From positions 4,990 through 68,989 of the forward strand of contig JBJEPE010000028.1 of NCBI GenBank assembly GCA_051881075.1: 64,000 nucleotides of DNA. The letters run 5' to 3'. This DNA comes from RUG14223 sp051881075. Its GTDB lineage: Bacteria > Bacillota > Clostridia > Oscillospirales > Acutalibacteraceae. The notes under the pieces are model-generated. The model was not told where the DNA came from, did no database searches, and saw only the letters and a program-made list of their open reading frames with translations. This document shows positions 62,043-64,000 of this stretch, in pieces (position 1 is the first letter of the stretch; each line of letters opens with the position of its first letter). The position numbers were made by a program, and so were the translations under genes.

Positions 62043-64000
62043 ATGACTTTAATTATTGCAGAGAAACCCAGTCTTGCCAGAAATATAGTAGCAGGTATTG
62101 GTAACATGAAGAAAAATGGTAATTATTTTGAGGGTAATGGATATATAGTTACTTGGGCGTTTGGACATTTATTTTCTTTGTGTGATATTGAAGATTATAC
62201 CGGGCCTACATCTACAGGACATTGGAGCTTAGAAAATTTACCATGTTTTCCGAAAGAATTTAAGTTTCAGTTGAAGAAAAATCAGGATAAACAGGTTGAT
62301 CCCGGAGTTCAACGTCAGTTTGATGTTATTAAATCATTATGTAACCGTGATGATGTCGATAAGATAGTTAATGCAGGTGACGCTGACCGTGAGGGTGAAA
62401 TAATAATCAGGCTTTGCATAAGCAATTCGCTAAAGCAGAATAAGACGTTATTGCGACTATGGCTTCCTGATCAGACCCCTGAAACCGTAGTAAAAGCACT
62501 TTCTGAAATGAAAAGTGAAGATGAATACAATAATTTGGCTAATGAGGGTTTTAGCAGAACGTATATTGATTGGTTGTACGGAGTGAATTTGACACGATAT
62601 GCTACTTTAAAAACTGGTGTTCTTCTTCGAGTTGGCAGAGTAATTGTTCCGATAGTAAAAGCGATTTATGACAGAGATATGCAAATAAAGAATTTTGTTC
62701 CCACTATTTATTACGCTGCTGTAAGTAAAGAAGAAACTAATGGAGAAATTATTGAATTAACATCAAAAACAACCTTTGAAAAGTCAGAAAAAGATAAGGC
62801 ACAGCGTTTTTGTGACTCATACAATGCTGAAAAAGCAGTTGTTTTATCAAAAAAGAGTAAAAAAGACGTTTTGAATCCCGGAAAGCTATATTCTTTGTCA
62901 AAGCTTCAAAATGTACTAGGTAAAAAATATAAAATGCCTATGGATAAATCACTGAAGATCGTTCAGGATTTGTATGAACGTGGCTTTTTAACTTATCCAC
63001 GTACAAATTCCGAATACTTGGCAACGGCAGAAAAGGATAAAATTAAGAAAATTTTAGATAATATAAAGAGCATTGGATATCCTGTTCAATTTAAAGATAA
63101 GAAAACTATTTTTGATGATTCTAAGATTGAATCTCATTCAGCGTTGACACCTACATACAAGATACCGAAAAAAACCGATTTATCCGCAGATGAGATGTGC
63201 GTATATCAAACGGTATTCAGAAGATTTGTTGCGGTATTCTGCTCAAATGAGTGTGTTGCACAAAAATCTGAGATTGTTATAAAAGTGGGGGATTATGAGG
63301 AGTTTTCGCTTAAAGGCACGGTAATTATTGAACCTGGATGGACGAAGTTTGATGATTATAGCTCAAAAAATAAAATTTTGCCTAAGCTTGAAATCGGTGA
63401 TGAAGTAAATATTAATTTTCAAGTTAAAGAAAAAGAAACCAGTCCGCCTAAGCATTATACTATCGAAACCCTAAACAATTATCTAAAAAATCCATTTAAG
63501 GAAGATAAAGCGGCAATGAATGAATCTACTGATGATACTGAGGATTACAAGGCTATTTTTGAGGGTTTAGAGCTTGGTACAGAGGCCACTAGAACCGGAA
63601 TTATTGATAATGCGAAGAAGTCTAAGTACATAGAATTAAAGAAAGATGTGTACCATATATTACCCGATGGTATTTTTCTGATTGAGTCACTTATGCAAAT
63701 GCAAATTTCTATGGATAAATATAAAACAAGTACCATGGGCAAAGCATTAAAAAAGGTATTTCATGGTGAAATGACGGTTGATGAGGCAGTACATTTGGCA
63801 GAAAATGAGATTAGTCAGGTTTTTGCACAAAATAATTTGCCACCGGAGCAGGACAAAGATAACGGTTTTTACGGTGAAAAGGTTGGTATTTGTCCTGTAT
63901 GCGGAAGCGATGTAGTAAGAGGAAGATACGGCTACGGCTGTATGGGATATAAAAATGGATGTAAGTTTAAAATCAATGGAATGATATGCAAGCGTGTGAT
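62043..64000 (+). CDS. topB: DNA topoisomerase III (3' end beyond window)
   Basis: At least 652 residues; the frame is open to the last base. TOPRIM domain: LIIAEKPSLARNI, AGDADREGEII. Type IA core with the active Tyr in FLTYPRTNSEYL, then SHSALTPT, and a C-terminal zinc-ribbon start (CPVCGSDVVRGRYGYGC). It relaxes and decatenates DNA through single-strand passage. GGAGGTGG precedes the ATG. It lies 55 nt after the Tet(M)-like fusion. Accessory topB copies are common on mobile elements of Firmicutes. Confidence 0.93.
   Translation, partial: MTLIIAEKPSLARNIVAGIGNMKKNGNYFEGNGYIVTWAFGHLFSLCDIEDYTGPTSTGHWSLENLPCFPKEFKFQLKKNQDKQVDPGVQRQFDVIKSLCNRDDVDKIVNAGDADREGEIIIRLCISNSLKQNKTLLRLWLPDQTPETVVKALSEMKSEDEYNNLANEGFSRTYIDWLYGVNLTRYATLKTGVLLRVGRVIVPIVKAIYDRDMQIKNFVPTIYYAAVSKEETNGEIIELTSKTTFEKSEKDKAQRFCDSYNAEKAVVLSKKSKKDVLNPGKLYSLSKLQNVLGKKYKMPMDKSLKIVQDLYERGFLTYPRTNSEYLATAEKDKIKKILDNIKSIGYPVQFKDKKTIFDDSKIESHSALTPTYKIPKKTDLSADEMCVYQTVFRRFVAVFCSNECVAQKSEIVIKVGDYEEFSLKGTVIIEPGWTKFDDYSSKNKILPKLEIGDEVNINFQVKEKETSPPKHYTIETLNNYLKNPFKEDKAAMNESTDDTEDYKAIFEGLELGTEATRTGIIDNAKKSKYIELKKDVYHILPDGIFLIESLMQMQISMDKYKTSTMGKALKKVFHGEMTVDEAVHLAENEISQVFAQNNLPPEQDKDNGFYGEKVGICPVCGSDVVRGRYGYGCMGYKNGCKFKINGMICKRV

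Noticed and set aside
1..64000. CRISPR array, rRNA operon or complete insertion sequence
   Set aside because: No regularly spaced identical repeats, rRNA sequence or transposase gene was seen anywhere in the window.

Overview
The window looks like the chromosome of a low-GC, spore-forming Clostridia bacterium, probably from the Ruminococcaceae/Oscillospiraceae side. The evidence is an AT-rich sequence, Gram-positive ribosome binding sites, a spoIIGA-sigE pair, Firmicutes-type RNase J, GdpP, ThyX and MltG, and several small families common in gut Clostridia (DUF5662, DUF5685, MORN proteins). The species is inferred, not proven.

Layout. 1-2.5 kb: two convergent surface proteins sharing Cys-pair modules. 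2.7-15.5 kb: a long forward housekeeping series. It holds thymidylate synthesis (thyX, tmk), a DUF2156 and a GNAT protein, a DJ-1 protein, a folate cyclo-ligase, mltG, a U32 tRNA-modification protease homologue, alaS, a GT2/GtrA lipid-sugar pair, a DUF5662 protein and two tandem membrane paralogues. A lipoprotein follows at 15.7 kb. 17.5-28.1 kb: a reverse series rnhA-iscS-iscU-dnaB-tilS-hpt-ftsH-uvrA, read from a near-consensus promoter at 28.15 kb. 28.3-33.4 kb: rnj behind a ~700-nt gene-free leader, then gdpP and rplI. 33.6-38.4 kb: a large MORN-repeat protein divergent from spoIIGA-sigE. 38.5-45.2 kb: a HAD phosphatase, a DUF5685/DnaJ pair, proC, SpoIIM-like and DUF624-like membrane proteins and a GNAT enzyme.

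45.8-48.6 kb is a regulatory and gene-poor zone: an XRE/S24 repressor with several matching operator-like palindromes, about 1 kb without a gene, a HAD hydrolase and tRNA-Leu(UAG). Just after the tRNA lies a cluster of small hairpins joined by a 9-bp linker, followed by gene remnants. From 49.4 kb to the end every gene is on the + strand and has accessory character. Mostly short units carry their own promoter or terminator: six GNAT acetyltransferase genes (one frameshifted), a methyltransferase, a flavin/PNPOx-like protein, a CPT-like kinase, an S9 peptidase and one nonsense-broken TPR gene.

The most unusual gene is at 59354-61987. It encodes a Tet(M)/EF-G-like ribosomal GTPase fused to a C-terminal NYN nuclease domain of the Rae1/YacP type with its acidic residues intact, preceded by terminator-like hairpins and followed by topB, which runs off the window. 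It would place an A-site mRNA nuclease on a ribosome-binding GTPase, and it is the best candidate here for an uncharacterised system. A second candidate is the S24 repressor, which appears to have lost both its catalytic lysine and its cleavage site.
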